From: Neorhizobium galegae bv. officinalis
Lineage (GTDB): Bacteria > Pseudomonadota > Alphaproteobacteria > Rhizobiales > Rhizobiaceae
Direction of reading: 5' to 3'
Length of the DNA stretch: 64,000 nt
NCBI GenBank assembly: GCA_000985875.1
Contig: CCRI01000016.1
Span: 1 to 64,000 of the forward strand
The position numbers and the translations under genes were made by a program. This document shows positions 15,455 to 23,995 of this stretch, one piece after another (the first letter of the stretch is position 1; each line of letters opens with the position of its first letter). Below the pieces are notes generated by a model. It had not been told where the DNA came from. It saw only the letters and a list, made by a program, of their open reading frames with translations, and searched no databases.

Positions 15455-17389
15455 ATGCAATTCCATCTGAATGGGTTCGAACCCGGCGACCCGGAAATCT
15501 TTCACCCGGAGGATCGCTACGCCGCTCCCCCCGAGGGGTTGCCGCTTCCTGAGGAAGTGGATGTCCTGATCGTCGGCTGCGGGCCGGCGGGGCTGACGCT
15601 TGCCGCACAGCTATCCGCCTTTTCCGATATCAAGACCTGCATCGTCGACCAGAGATCCGGCCCCTTGCTGCGCGGCCAGGCGGACGGCATTGCCTGCCGC
15701 ACGATGGAAATGTTCAACGCCTTCGGTTTTGCCGAGCGGGTGATGAAGGAATCCTACTGGGTGAACGAGACCTCGTTCTGGAAACCCGACGACTTGAAGC
15801 GCGAGAACATCGTCCGCAGCGGCAGGATCGACGACACGGAGGACGGGCTTTCCGAATTCCCGCATGTCATCCTCAACCAGGCCCGCGTGCAGGATTTTTT
15901 CCTCGACGTGATGCGCAAATCGCCGACCAGGCTCGAACCGCATTATTCGCGGCGCCTGATCGATCTGGAGACCGACCCCGCCGCCTCCGACTATCCGGTG
16001 ACCGCGAGGCTGGAGCGTCTCGACCCCTCCCACGCGGGTGAGATCGAGATCATCAAGGCCCGCTACGTCGTCGGCTGCGACGGGGCGCGCAGCACGGTGC
16101 GCAAGTCGATCGGCCGGGCGCTGCACGGCGATTCCGCCAATCACGCCTGGGGCGTCATGGACGTGCTCGCCGTCACCGATTTTCCCGACATCCGCCTCAA
16201 GGCGCTGATCCAGTCCGCCGGCGAAGGCAGCATCGTGCTGATCCCGCGCGAAGGCGGCTACATGGTCCGCATCTATGTCGAGATGGACAAGCTCAACGAA
16301 AACGAGCGCGTCGCGAGCCGCAACATCACCGTCGACAAGCTGATCGCGGCCGTGCAGCGTATCCTGCATCCGCACATATTCGAGGTGAAGGAGGTCGCCT
16401 GGTGGTCGGTCTACGAGATCGGCCAGCGACTGACCGACAGGTTCGACGACGTGGCCGAAGACGCATTGGCGACACGCCTTCCGCATGTGTTCATCGCCGG
16501 CGACGCCTGCCATACGCACAGCCCGAAAGCCGGCCAGGGCATGAACGTCTCGATGCAGGACGGGTTCAACCTCGGCTGGAAACTGGCGGCCGTCCTGCAG
16601 GGACGGAGCAGGCCCGAACTGCTGCACAGCTATTCCGCCGAACGCCAGACCATCGCCAAGGAACTGATCGACTTCGACCGCGAGTGGTCGGCCATGCTGA
16701 GCGCGCCGCTGAAATCGCCCGACGATCCGGATGGCGAAGGCGTCGAGCCGGCGGAAGTGCAGAAGTATTTCGTTCGGTCCGGGCGTTATACGGCGGGTAC
16801 GGCAACCCGCTACACGCCGTCGGTGCTGACCGGCGAAGCCACCTATCAGCATCTCGCCCAGGGGCTTACGATCGGCACGCGGTTCCATTCGGCGCCGGTG
16901 ATCCGGCTGGTCGATGCCAAGCCGATGCAGCTCGGTCATGTCGCGAAGGCGGACGGTCGCTGGCGCATCCATGCCTTTGCCGGAGCGGAGGATCGTGCCC
17001 AGCCGTCCTCGCGGATGCGGGCGCTTTGCGATTTCCTGGCGGACTCCCCCGCCTCACCGGTGAAGAGACATACGCCGGCCGGCGCGGACATCGACTCGGT
17101 GATCGATGTCTGCGCCGTCTTCCAGCAGGCCCATCGCACGCTCGCCGTGGAAACCATGCCAGCCTTCCTCCTGCCCCGGAAGGGCCGTTACGGGCTCTGC
17201 GACTACGAAAAGATGTTCTGCCCCGACCTGAAAAGCGGCCAGGACATTTTCGACATGCGCGGCATCGATCGGGAACAGGGGTGCATGGTCCTGGTACGCC
17301 CGGACCAGTATGTCGCGCATGTCCTGCCGCTCGATGCCCATGCGGAGCTCGCCGCCTTTTTTGATGGATTCATGATTCCACAACGTTAG
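15455..17389 (+). CDS. FAD-dependent monooxygenase, 3-hydroxybenzoate 4-monooxygenase-like
   Basis: The 644-residue protein has the class A flavoprotein hydroxylase layout: dinucleotide loop VGCGPAG at about residues 40-46, the GCDGARSTVRK motif near 210, GDACHTHSPKAGQG for the FAD ribityl near 350, and a C-terminal thioredoxin-like domain as in phenol 2-monooxygenase. Length and context fit MobA, which turns 3-hydroxybenzoate into protocatechuate using NADPH and O2. GGAGG precedes the ATG at 15455. The MarR gene is divergent. Another phenolic substrate is possible. Confidence 0.85.
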   Translation: MQFHLNGFEPGDPEIFHPEDRYAAPPEGLPLPEEVDVLIVGCGPAGLTLAAQLSAFSDIKTCIVDQRSGPLLRGQADGIACRTMEMFNAFGFAERVMKESYWVNETSFWKPDDLKRENIVRSGRIDDTEDGLSEFPHVILNQARVQDFFLDVMRKSPTRLEPHYSRRLIDLETDPAASDYPVTARLERLDPSHAGEIEIIKARYVVGCDGARSTVRKSIGRALHGDSANHAWGVMDVLAVTDFPDIRLKALIQSAGEGSIVLIPREGGYMVRIYVEMDKLNENERVASRNITVDKLIAAVQRILHPHIFEVKEVAWWSVYEIGQRLTDRFDDVAEDALATRLPHVFIAGDACHTHSPKAGQGMNVSMQDGFNLGWKLAAVLQGRSRPELLHSYSAERQTIAKELIDFDREWSAMLSAPLKSPDDPDGEGVEPAEVQKYFVRSGRYTAGTATRYTPSVLTGEATYQHLAQGLTIGTRFHSAPVIRLVDAKPMQLGHVAKADGRWRIHAFAGAEDRAQPSSRMRALCDFLADSPASPVKRHTPAGADIDSVIDVCAVFQQAHRTLAVETMPAFLLPRKGRYGLCDYEKMFCPDLKSGQDIFDMRGIDREQGCMVLVRPDQYVAHVLPLDAHAELAAFFDGFMIPQR

Positions 17390-17456
17390 CGGGATCGGTC
17401 CCCGGAGCCGGCGCCCGCCCCCAAATCGTCTCGACCCTCTCGGCGCGCGATTTCGA

Positions 17457-17493
17457 TTGACGGTCAATTTGTACAACTGTACAAATTGACCGT
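17457..17493 (+). promoter_or_regulatory. TetR promoter covered by a perfect 15-bp inverted repeat
   Basis: TTGACG (17457-17462) and TACAAA (17480-17485) are spaced by 17 bases. ACGGTCAATTTGTAC (17460-17474) and GTACAAATTGACCGT (17479-17493) are exact inverted copies with a 4-base centre. A third partial copy, GTACAGTTGAC, follows. This is very probably the operator of the TetR gene at 17515. Confidence 0.7.
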
Positions 17494-17514
17494 ACAGTTG
17501 ACAATGGATCTCCA

Positions 17515-18192
17515 ATGCGACCGAACCTGAGGGAAGCCTTGCTCAGAAACGCCGTCACCCTGTTTTCCCGCAGCGGCTACAATGCCGTCTCGCTGCGGGA
17601 CATCGCCAAGGCGTCCGGAGCCAATGTCGGCAGCCTCACCTACCATTTCGGCTCGAAGGCAAAATTGCTGCGCGAGGTTTACGAGCGCCACACGGTGCCG
17701 ATGAACGCCCGCCGCCGCGAACTGCTGGGCGAAGCCCTGCGGATCGGCGATGCGGATCAGCGGCTCATGGCGATCCTGCGCGCCTATGTCGTGCCGGCCT
17801 TCGTTTCCTCGTCCGAGGGCGATGGCGGCGGTGCCGAATTCACCCGGATGCGGGCGGTCCTTTCGGCGGAAGGAAACCCCGATGCGCAGGCGATCATCGC
17901 GGACGCATTCGACGAGACGAGCCGCGCCTTCATCAAGGCTCTCGCCGACTGCGTGCCCGGCGCGCTGTTGAGCGGGCTCGTCTGGCGCAGCCAGTTCCTG
18001 CTCGGATCGCTCTATTACGCCCTCATCAATCCCGACCGCGTGACGCGCCTTTCGGGCGGCACGGTCGACGGAAACGACCGGGAAGCTGCCGTCGATCAAC
18101 TCGTCGAGGCAAGTTATGCGAGCTTTAGAAGTCTACGGGCCGAAGCCGGGCAATCAGCGGCGGCCTTGAAATACGCGACGGAGGAAAAATGA
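17515..18192 (+). CDS. TetR family transcriptional regulator
   Basis: The 225-residue protein has a TetR DNA-binding domain with the helix-turn-helix SLRDIAKASGANVGSLTYHF at about residues 26-45 and a longer effector domain typical of the TetR_C_17/CerR-like group. Its stop overlaps the start of the lactonase gene (ATGA), so the two are translationally coupled. The palindrome at 17460-17493 lies over its own promoter and implies autorepression. The effector may be an aromatic ring-cleavage intermediate; that is inferred from neighbours. Confidence 0.9.
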   Translation: MRPNLREALLRNAVTLFSRSGYNAVSLRDIAKASGANVGSLTYHFGSKAKLLREVYERHTVPMNARRRELLGEALRIGDADQRLMAILRAYVVPAFVSSSEGDGGGAEFTRMRAVLSAEGNPDAQAIIADAFDETSRAFIKALADCVPGALLSGLVWRSQFLLGSLYYALINPDRVTRLSGGTVDGNDREAAVDQLVEASYASFRSLRAEAGQSAAALKYATEEK

Positions 18193-19064
18193 GCCGGAAT
18201 CTGCAGGAGAGCCATGACGGGGGAGACATTGCCCGACGGAGGCCGGATTTCAAGCTGCCCGACGGCAGCTGCGACGCCCACTGCCACGTGTTCGGCCCCG
18301 GCGCCGTTTTCCCCTATGCGCCGAACCGCCGTTATACGCCGGACGACGCACCCAAAGAGGCGCTCGCGAAACTCCATGACAGGCTCGGCATCGCCCGCGC
18401 CGTCATCGTTCAGGCGAGCTGCCACGGGACCGACAATCGTGCCATGCTCGACGCGATCGCCTGGCGGCCTGATCGATACCGCGGCGTTGCCATCGTCGAC
18501 GACAGCTTTGACGACCGCGCCTACCAGGCGCTCGACGATGGCGGCGTGTGCGGCGTGCGGTTCAATTTCGTCCGCCACCTCGGCGGTGCACCGGACCTGG
18601 ACGTCTTCAACCGGGTGATCGACCGCATCAAGGGCCGCGGCTGGCATGTGGTGCTGCATCTCGACGCGAGCGACATCGTTCCGCTTTCCGACATGATCGC
18701 CCGCCTGCCGGTCCCCTTCGTCATCGACCACATGGGCCGCGTCGACACCAGCCTCGGCACCGACCAACCGGCGTTTCAGACGCTGCTGCAACTGGTGCGG
18801 CAGGAAAACTGTTGGATCAAGGTCTGCGGGTCCGAGCGGATTTCCAGCTTTCCGTTCGATACGGCGGTGCCTTTTGCGAGGGCGCTGCTGGAAGCGAGCC
18901 CCGAGCGGAGCCTCTGGGGTACCGACTTCCCGCATCCGAACCTCAAGGAGCCGGTCGACGAGGCCGATCTCGTGGATCTCGTGCCCAGGTTCGCGCTGAC
19001 GGAAGATGATCGGCGGCGGCTGCTCGTCGACAATCCCGCACGTTTATACGGTTTTGCCGCCTGA
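18189..19064 (+). CDS. ligI: 2-pyrone-4,6-dicarboxylate lactonase-like amidohydrolase
   Basis: The 291-residue protein agrees well with LigI of the amidohydrolase superfamily. It has CDAHCHVFGPG (residues 28-38, HxH), the downstream PYAPNRRYTP, QASCHGTDNRAM, GVRFNFV, IDHMGR and WGTDFPHPN near residue 243 with the catalytic Asp. LigI opens the lactone of 2-pyrone-4,6-dicarboxylate in the protocatechuate 4,5-cleavage pathway; it is unusual in needing no metal. The gene overlaps the TetR stop by 4 bp and is followed after 28 bp by a binding-protein gene. No ligAB dioxygenase is in the window. Confidence 0.82.
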   Translation: MSRNLQESHDGGDIARRRPDFKLPDGSCDAHCHVFGPGAVFPYAPNRRYTPDDAPKEALAKLHDRLGIARAVIVQASCHGTDNRAMLDAIAWRPDRYRGVAIVDDSFDDRAYQALDDGGVCGVRFNFVRHLGGAPDLDVFNRVIDRIKGRGWHVVLHLDASDIVPLSDMIARLPVPFVIDHMGRVDTSLGTDQPAFQTLLQLVRQENCWIKVCGSERISSFPFDTAVPFARALLEASPERSLWGTDFPHPNLKEPVDEADLVDLVPRFALTEDDRRRLLVDNPARLYGFAA

Positions 19065-19092
19065 GCGGCCTTACAAGGAGGAGGAGGAGAGA

Positions 19093-20106
19093 ATGAACTA
19101 CAAGATTACGGGGAGATCGGCGGGCCGGTTTCGACAGCCGGCGCGATGGATGAAATCGCTGGCCGTCGCCCTGACGCTGATACTGCCGACCGGCGCGCTC
19201 GCGCAGGACGCCTATCCGTCGAGGGATATCACCCTGGTCCTGCCCTTCGGCCCCGGCGGGATTGCCGACATCACGGCGCGCCTGGTGGCCGAGCAGCTCG
19301 GCAAGAAGCTCGGCAAACAGATCGTCATCATGAACCAGCCGGGTGCCGGCGGTTCCGTTGCGGCACGGGCGGCGCTGAACGCTCCGGCGGACGGCTACAC
19401 GCTCGCGCTTCTTTCGAACGGAACCGCGATCAGCGTTCCGCTCTTCAAGAACCTGCAATTCGATCCGGTCGCCGATTTCGTGCCGGTATCGAGCCTTGCC
19501 TATTTCGATTTCGTGTTCGTCACCAAATCGGGCGGCAAGTTCAAGACCCTCAAGGATGTGCTGGAGGCCGCCAAAGCCAAGCCGGGCGCGCTCAACGTCG
19601 GGACGATCAATGTCGGCAGCAGCCAGAACCTTGCCGCTGAACTCTTCAAGTCGACATCCGGGATCGATTTCACGATCGTGCCCTACAAGGCCACGCCGGA
19701 TCTTCAGGTCGCCCTGCTTGGCGGCGAACTCGACGTGATCGTCGACAGCCAGACGGCGCTGAAGGCTGCCCTGCAGCAGAACCAGGCGACCGCCATCGCC
19801 TCGTCCGGCCCGGCGCGCTCCAGCCTCTCGCCCAATGTCCCGACCGCCGCGGAAGAAGGCGTCAAGGGCTTCGACGTGACCTCCTGGAACGCCATCTTCG
19901 CGCCGAAGGGCACGCCGCCGGAAGCGGTGAAGAAGCTGAACGCCACGCTTGTCGAAGTGCTGGCCGACCCTGCTCTCCAGAAGCGGTTCGCGGATCTCGG
20001 CGTTGAAGCCCGTTCCAGCACGCCGGAGGAGATCGGCAGCCGCCTGAAGGCCGACATCCAGAAATGGTCGGACGTGATCCAGAAGGCCGGCATCCCGAAA
20101 CAGTAA
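19093..20106 (+). CDS. Tripartite tricarboxylate transporter substrate-binding protein (Bug/TctC)
   Basis: The 337-residue protein is a Bug-type periplasmic receptor: signal peptide with a long cationic start, cut near residue 37 (ALA), then YPSRDITLVLPFGPGG, the loop that contacts carboxylates, and the second-lobe pattern SWNAIFAPKGTP. It would bind a di- or tricarboxylate such as a pyrone or ring-cleavage acid. GGAGGAGGAGA precedes the ATG at 19093. It is in one unit with tetR-ligI. The membrane partners TctA and TctB are not nearby, which is common for these proteins. Confidence 0.92.
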   Translation: MNYKITGRSAGRFRQPARWMKSLAVALTLILPTGALAQDAYPSRDITLVLPFGPGGIADITARLVAEQLGKKLGKQIVIMNQPGAGGSVAARAALNAPADGYTLALLSNGTAISVPLFKNLQFDPVADFVPVSSLAYFDFVFVTKSGGKFKTLKDVLEAAKAKPGALNVGTINVGSSQNLAAELFKSTSGIDFTIVPYKATPDLQVALLGGELDVIVDSQTALKAALQQNQATAIASSGPARSSLSPNVPTAAEEGVKGFDVTSWNAIFAPKGTPPEAVKKLNATLVEVLADPALQKRFADLGVEARSSTPEEIGSRLKADIQKWSDVIQKAGIPKQ

Positions 20107-20137
20107 CACCGCGATCGGTCCCGGCGGTGATCCGGGA

Positions 20138-20938
20138 CTAATCCTCGCCGGCCTTGGGAGCCGCCCAGGGCATCGGCCGGCGATTGAGGAAGGCGTCGAT
20201 GCCGTCGCGGCCTTCGGCGCTTTCCCAACGGTCGGCGAGCAGGCCGGTGCTGTAACCGACCGGATCTTCTATCGTCTGGCGGGCGAGATTTTGCACAAGG
20301 CTCTTGGCGCTGGCGACGGCGCCGGGAGCGCAATCGAGAAAGGCCGAGACCTCCTCCTCCACTGCCGCATCGAGTTCAGTGCGAACGACGGACACGAGAC
20401 CGATCTCGCGGGCCGTGACCGCATCGAAGCGGCGGGCGTTGAGGAACAGGCGGCGGGCATGGCCTTCGCCGATCCGGCGGACGACGTAGGGTCCGATGGT
20501 GGCTGGGATCAGGCCGAGCCGTGTTTCGGTAAGCGCAAACCAGGTGCTATCAGCCGCAACCACGATGTCGCACACGGCCAGCAGCCCGATACCGCCGCCG
20601 AAAGCATTGCCCTGCACCCGGGCGATCAGCGGTTTCGGCAGGTCGTCGAGCGCCTTCAGCATAAGAGCAAGCTCTGTCGCCCCCTCGATCTTGCCGACGC
20701 GATCCCTCGCCGCCTGGTCGCGCATCCATTGCAGATCGCCGCCGGCGCAGAATGTGGAGCCGGCGGATGCGAGAACCACGACACGCACCCCATCGTCCGC
20801 TGCGAGCCTGCCGGCGGCGTCGGTCAGGTCGGCGATCATCCGTGCGTTCATGGCATTGTGCTTTTCGGGCCGGGCGAGCGTCAGTGTCACCACACCGCGG
20901 GCATCCCGTTCCAGGGTCAGCGTGTCGTAAGCGCCCAT
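20138..20938 (-). CDS. liuC: Enoyl-CoA hydratase, probable methylglutaconyl-CoA hydratase
   Basis: A 266-residue crotonase-fold protein with the acyl-CoA site pattern RPEKHNAMNARM at about residues 23-34, FCAGGDL near 64-70 and GGGIGLLAVCDI near 115. In leucine breakdown this enzyme hydrates 3-methylglutaconyl-CoA to HMG-CoA. The assignment comes from its place as the last gene of the ivd-mccB-mccA-lyase operon; the fold alone would allow other enoyl-CoA substrates. The ATG at 20938 overlaps the lyase stop as TGATG, indicating translational coupling. Confidence 0.88.
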   Translation of the reverse strand: MGAYDTLTLERDARGVVTLTLARPEKHNAMNARMIADLTDAAGRLAADDGVRVVVLASAGSTFCAGGDLQWMRDQAARDRVGKIEGATELALMLKALDDLPKPLIARVQGNAFGGGIGLLAVCDIVVAADSTWFALTETRLGLIPATIGPYVVRRIGEGHARRLFLNARRFDAVTAREIGLVSVVRTELDAAVEEEVSAFLDCAPGAVASAKSLVQNLARQTIEDPVGYSTGLLADRWESAEGRDGIDAFLNRRPMPWAAPKAGED

Positions 20939-21795
20939 CAACGTGCTCCCCTCAGGCTGCGGGCAAAAGCCTCTGCCTCGGCCAGCCGGTCGCGGTCGAT
21001 GCCGGTTTCGAAACCCAGCGCATGCAGATGATCGACCGTCTTGCCGGTCGCGACATTGCCCTCGGCGCCGGGCGCATAGGGGCAGCCGCCGAGGCCGCCG
21101 GCGGCGGCGTCGAAAACGCGCAGACCCTTTTCGAGCGAGACGGTGATGTTGTCGAGCGCCCGGCCGTTTGTGTCGTGAAAATGCCCGGCGAGATGTGCCG
21201 CCGGCAGGTATTCCAGGACGACATCGAGCATGGCCGCGACCCGTTCCGGCGTGCCGGTGCCGATCGTATCGGCCAGCACCACCTCGCCGCAGCCGAGCGC
21301 ATGAAGCTCCGTTGCCACCCGTGCCACCTGGGCCGGCGGCGTCGGACCATCAAACGGGCAATCGACGGCGCAGGAGACATAGGCGCGGACCGGGATGCCG
21401 TCGCGGCGGGCGCTGTCGATCAGCGGCGCGAACCGTTGAAAGCTTTCGGCGATACTGCAATTGATGTTGCGGTGGCTGAAACCTTCCGACGCCGAGGCGA
21501 AGACGGCGACTTCATCCGCTTTGGCCGAGACCGCCGCCGCATAGCCCCGCACGTTCGGCGTCAGCACGGTGTACAGCGTTCCAGGGCGGCGGGTAATGCC
21601 GGCCATGACCTCGGCGCCGTCGGCCATCTGCGGCACCCAGTCGGCGCGCACGAAGCTCGTCACCTCGATCTTTTCGAAGCCGCAGGCCGAAAGCAGGTCG
21701 ACGAGGCGGATCTTGTCGGCGGTGGAAATGAGCCGCTTCTCGTTCTGCAGGCCGTCGCGCGGCCCCATCTCGTGGATGCGGACGAACTCAGCCAT
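20938..21795 (-). CDS. mvaB: Hydroxymethylglutaryl-CoA lyase
   Basis: The 285-residue TIM-barrel enzyme has the family signature GPRDGLQNE at residues 11-19, the metal-binding HFHDTNGRALDN, and the GLGGCPYAPGA loop with the catalytic Cys near the end. It splits HMG-CoA into acetoacetate and acetyl-CoA, the last step of leucine catabolism. The start at 21795 overlaps the end of mccA by 8 bp, and the stop overlaps the next gene, so expression is tightly coupled. In Pseudomonas the equivalent gene is liuE. Confidence 0.93.
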   Translation of the reverse strand: MAEFVRIHEMGPRDGLQNEKRLISTADKIRLVDLLSACGFEKIEVTSFVRADWVPQMADGAEVMAGITRRPGTLYTVLTPNVRGYAAAVSAKADEVAVFASASEGFSHRNINCSIAESFQRFAPLIDSARRDGIPVRAYVSCAVDCPFDGPTPPAQVARVATELHALGCGEVVLADTIGTGTPERVAAMLDVVLEYLPAAHLAGHFHDTNGRALDNITVSLEKGLRVFDAAAGGLGGCPYAPGAEGNVATGKTVDHLHALGFETGIDRDRLAEAEAFARSLRGAR

Positions 21796-23803
21796 CCTGC
21801 GGCTCCCCATCCTCGGGTTCCCCCTCTTCCGGCTCAAGGGTCAGCAGCACCGCGCCTTCGATCACCTGCTCGCCCTGCGACACAAGGACATCGGCAATCG
21901 TCCCGTCACGCGGGGCGGCAAGAGTCAGCTCCATCTTCATGGCTTCCATGACGACAAGGGCCTCGCCCTTTGTGACCGAGGCTCCCGGCGTGGCACGAAG
22001 GAGTTTGACGAGGCCCGGCATGGGCGCGACGATGCGATCGCCGCTGCCGGCAACTTCATCCTCGCCGGCGAGAGGGTCGATGAGGCCGAAGTGCCAGTTC
22101 TCGCCATCGCCGAAGATCGTCACGTCACGTTCGCCGGAGACCAGATGGACGCGATGTTTCCGGCCGGCGGCCTCCAGAAGACAAGCCTCGGCGTCCAGGC
22201 GAGAGAGGCCAAAATCGACCGGCTTGCCGTCGACCGTGGCCGCATAGACGCCCTCTCCGATCGATCCGAACGAGACCGGCACGTGCTGGCCGCGATAATC
22301 CAGTTCGACGAAATCGGAGGCTTCCGACCACAACCGGAATCCGGACAAGCGGTCCCAGGGATCGCTTCCGCTCTTCGGCTCCAGAGCGCCGGAAAGCTTC
22401 AAAGCGGCCAAGGCCATGACCTCGCGAGACGGGGCCTGACCAATCGTCAATTCCGCCAGATGCCTGTCGATCAGGCCGGTATCGGGCAAGCCCTCGACGA
22501 AATCCGGCTGGATCGTTAGCCGACGAAGGAACGCGGAATTGGTGGTCACGCCGGTGGTGCGAACCTCGGAAAGGGCGGACGACAGCAGCGAGAGCGCGGT
22601 CTGGCGATCCGGGCCTCGGGTGATGATCTTGGCAATCATCGGATCGTAGAAAGGCGAGATGCGGTCGCCGGCGCGCACGCCGCTATCCACACGCGCCAGT
22701 TCCTCGGGCAGGTCGAGATGGGCAAGCCTGCCGGTGGCGGGCAGGAAACCCCGCTCTGCGTCTTCCGCATAAAGCCGGGCCTCGAAGGCCCAGCCGCTGA
22801 TGAAAAGCTCGTCCTGCAGGCGCGGAAGAGGCTCGCCGGATGCGACGCGCAGCTGCCATTCGACGAGATCGACGCCGGTGATCGCCTCGGTCACCGGATG
22901 CTCCACCTGCAGGCGGGTGTTCATCTCCATGAACCAGAAACTGTCGGGCTTCAGCCCGTCGGAGGCATCGGCGATGAACTCGATCGTGCCGGCGCCGGAA
23001 TAGGAGATCGCCATCGCCGCCTTCACCGCCGCCTCGCCCATGGCAAGGCGCATCTCCTCCGGCATGCCGGGGGCCGGCGCTTCCTCGATGACCTTCTGGT
23101 GGCGGCGCTGCAGCGAGCAGTCGCGCTCGAAGAGATGCACGACATTGCCGTGGTCGTCGCCAAAAACCTGGATCTCGATATGGCGCGGATGGGCGATGTA
23201 TCTCTCGATCAGGCAGGCGGGATCGCCGAATGCGGCCGAAGCTTCGCGTTGCGCCGAGGCCAGCGCTTCCCTGAAGACCTCTGCATCCTCCACCCGCCGC
23301 ATGCCCTTGCCGCCACCGCCGGCACGCGCCTTGATCAGCACCGGGAAACCGATGCGCTCCGCCTCGGCCAGCAGGAAATCCGGGTCCTGTTCGGTGCCGT
23401 GATAACCCGGCACGACGGGGACGCCGGCCTTTTCCATCAGCGCCTTGGCGGCGTCCTTCAGGCCCATGGCGCGGATGGCGTCGGACGATGGGCCTATGAA
23501 GCGAATGCCGGCGGATGTCACCGCATCGGCGAAGTCGGGATTCTCGGAGAGGAAGCCGTAACCGGGGTGGATGGCGTCGGCGCCGGTGCGCAGTGCCGCA
23601 TCAATGATCGTTTCACCGCGGAGATAACTTTCGGCGGCGAGGGACGGCCCGATATGAACGGCCTCGCCGGCAAGCGCCACATGCAGAGCGTCCCGGTCGG
23701 CATCGGAATAGACAGCGACGGTGGCGACACCCAGCCGGTGGCAGGTGCGGATGATGCGGCAGGCAATCTCGCCGCGATTGGCGATCAGGACTTTTCTCAG
23801 CAT
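21788..23803 (-). CDS. mccA: Methylcrotonyl-CoA carboxylase, biotin-carrying alpha subunit
   Basis: A 671-residue biotin enzyme. The biotin carboxylase part begins MLRKVLIANRGEIACRI, contains the ATP-grasp loop AGGGGKGMR and EMNTRLQVEHPVTE, and is followed by a linker domain and the biotinyl domain with VMEAMKMEL, where Lys623 is the biotin site. It carboxylates biotin and hands the group to MccB, which makes 3-methylglutaconyl-CoA. Operon context separates it from propionyl- and acetyl-CoA carboxylases. The tail after residue 657 is an acidic repeat of GEPEDGEPQDG type. A 192-bp repeat-bearing gap precedes it. Confidence 0.93.
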   Translation of the reverse strand: MLRKVLIANRGEIACRIIRTCHRLGVATVAVYSDADRDALHVALAGEAVHIGPSLAAESYLRGETIIDAALRTGADAIHPGYGFLSENPDFADAVTSAGIRFIGPSSDAIRAMGLKDAAKALMEKAGVPVVPGYHGTEQDPDFLLAEAERIGFPVLIKARAGGGGKGMRRVEDAEVFREALASAQREASAAFGDPACLIERYIAHPRHIEIQVFGDDHGNVVHLFERDCSLQRRHQKVIEEAPAPGMPEEMRLAMGEAAVKAAMAISYSGAGTIEFIADASDGLKPDSFWFMEMNTRLQVEHPVTEAITGVDLVEWQLRVASGEPLPRLQDELFISGWAFEARLYAEDAERGFLPATGRLAHLDLPEELARVDSGVRAGDRISPFYDPMIAKIITRGPDRQTALSLLSSALSEVRTTGVTTNSAFLRRLTIQPDFVEGLPDTGLIDRHLAELTIGQAPSREVMALAALKLSGALEPKSGSDPWDRLSGFRLWSEASDFVELDYRGQHVPVSFGSIGEGVYAATVDGKPVDFGLSRLDAEACLLEAAGRKHRVHLVSGERDVTIFGDGENWHFGLIDPLAGEDEVAGSGDRIVAPMPGLVKLLRATPGASVTKGEALVVMEAMKMELTLAAPRDGTIADVLVSQGEQVIEGAVLLTLEPEEGEPEDGEPQDG

Positions 23804-23845
23804 GGGGCAGCACCGAGATTCCAGGAAGAGTAAACCCCTCCCCAA

Positions 23846-23970
23846 CCCCTCCCCACAAGGGGGAGGGGCTTACCCCGCCGCACCGGCCGTGGATTTGAAG
23901 CGAGGCTTTGCCGCGAGTCTTCTCCCCCCTTGTGGGGGAGATGGCCGGCAGGCCAGAAGGGGTCTTTGGA
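23846..23970. repeat. Paired rhizobial intergenic hairpins inside the mcc operon
   Basis: CCCCTCCCC-ACAAG-GGGGAGGGG (23846-23868) is a perfect 9-bp hairpin. A second hairpin, CTCCCCC facing GGGGGAG, is at 23922-23940 and is followed by ATGGCCGGCAGGCCAGAAGGGG. The two are inverted relative to each other. This motif family is common between rhizobial genes. Here it splits mccB from mccA within one operon. Confidence 0.8.
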
Positions 23971-23995
23971 TGTGCTCTGCTGCATCAAGCCAACC

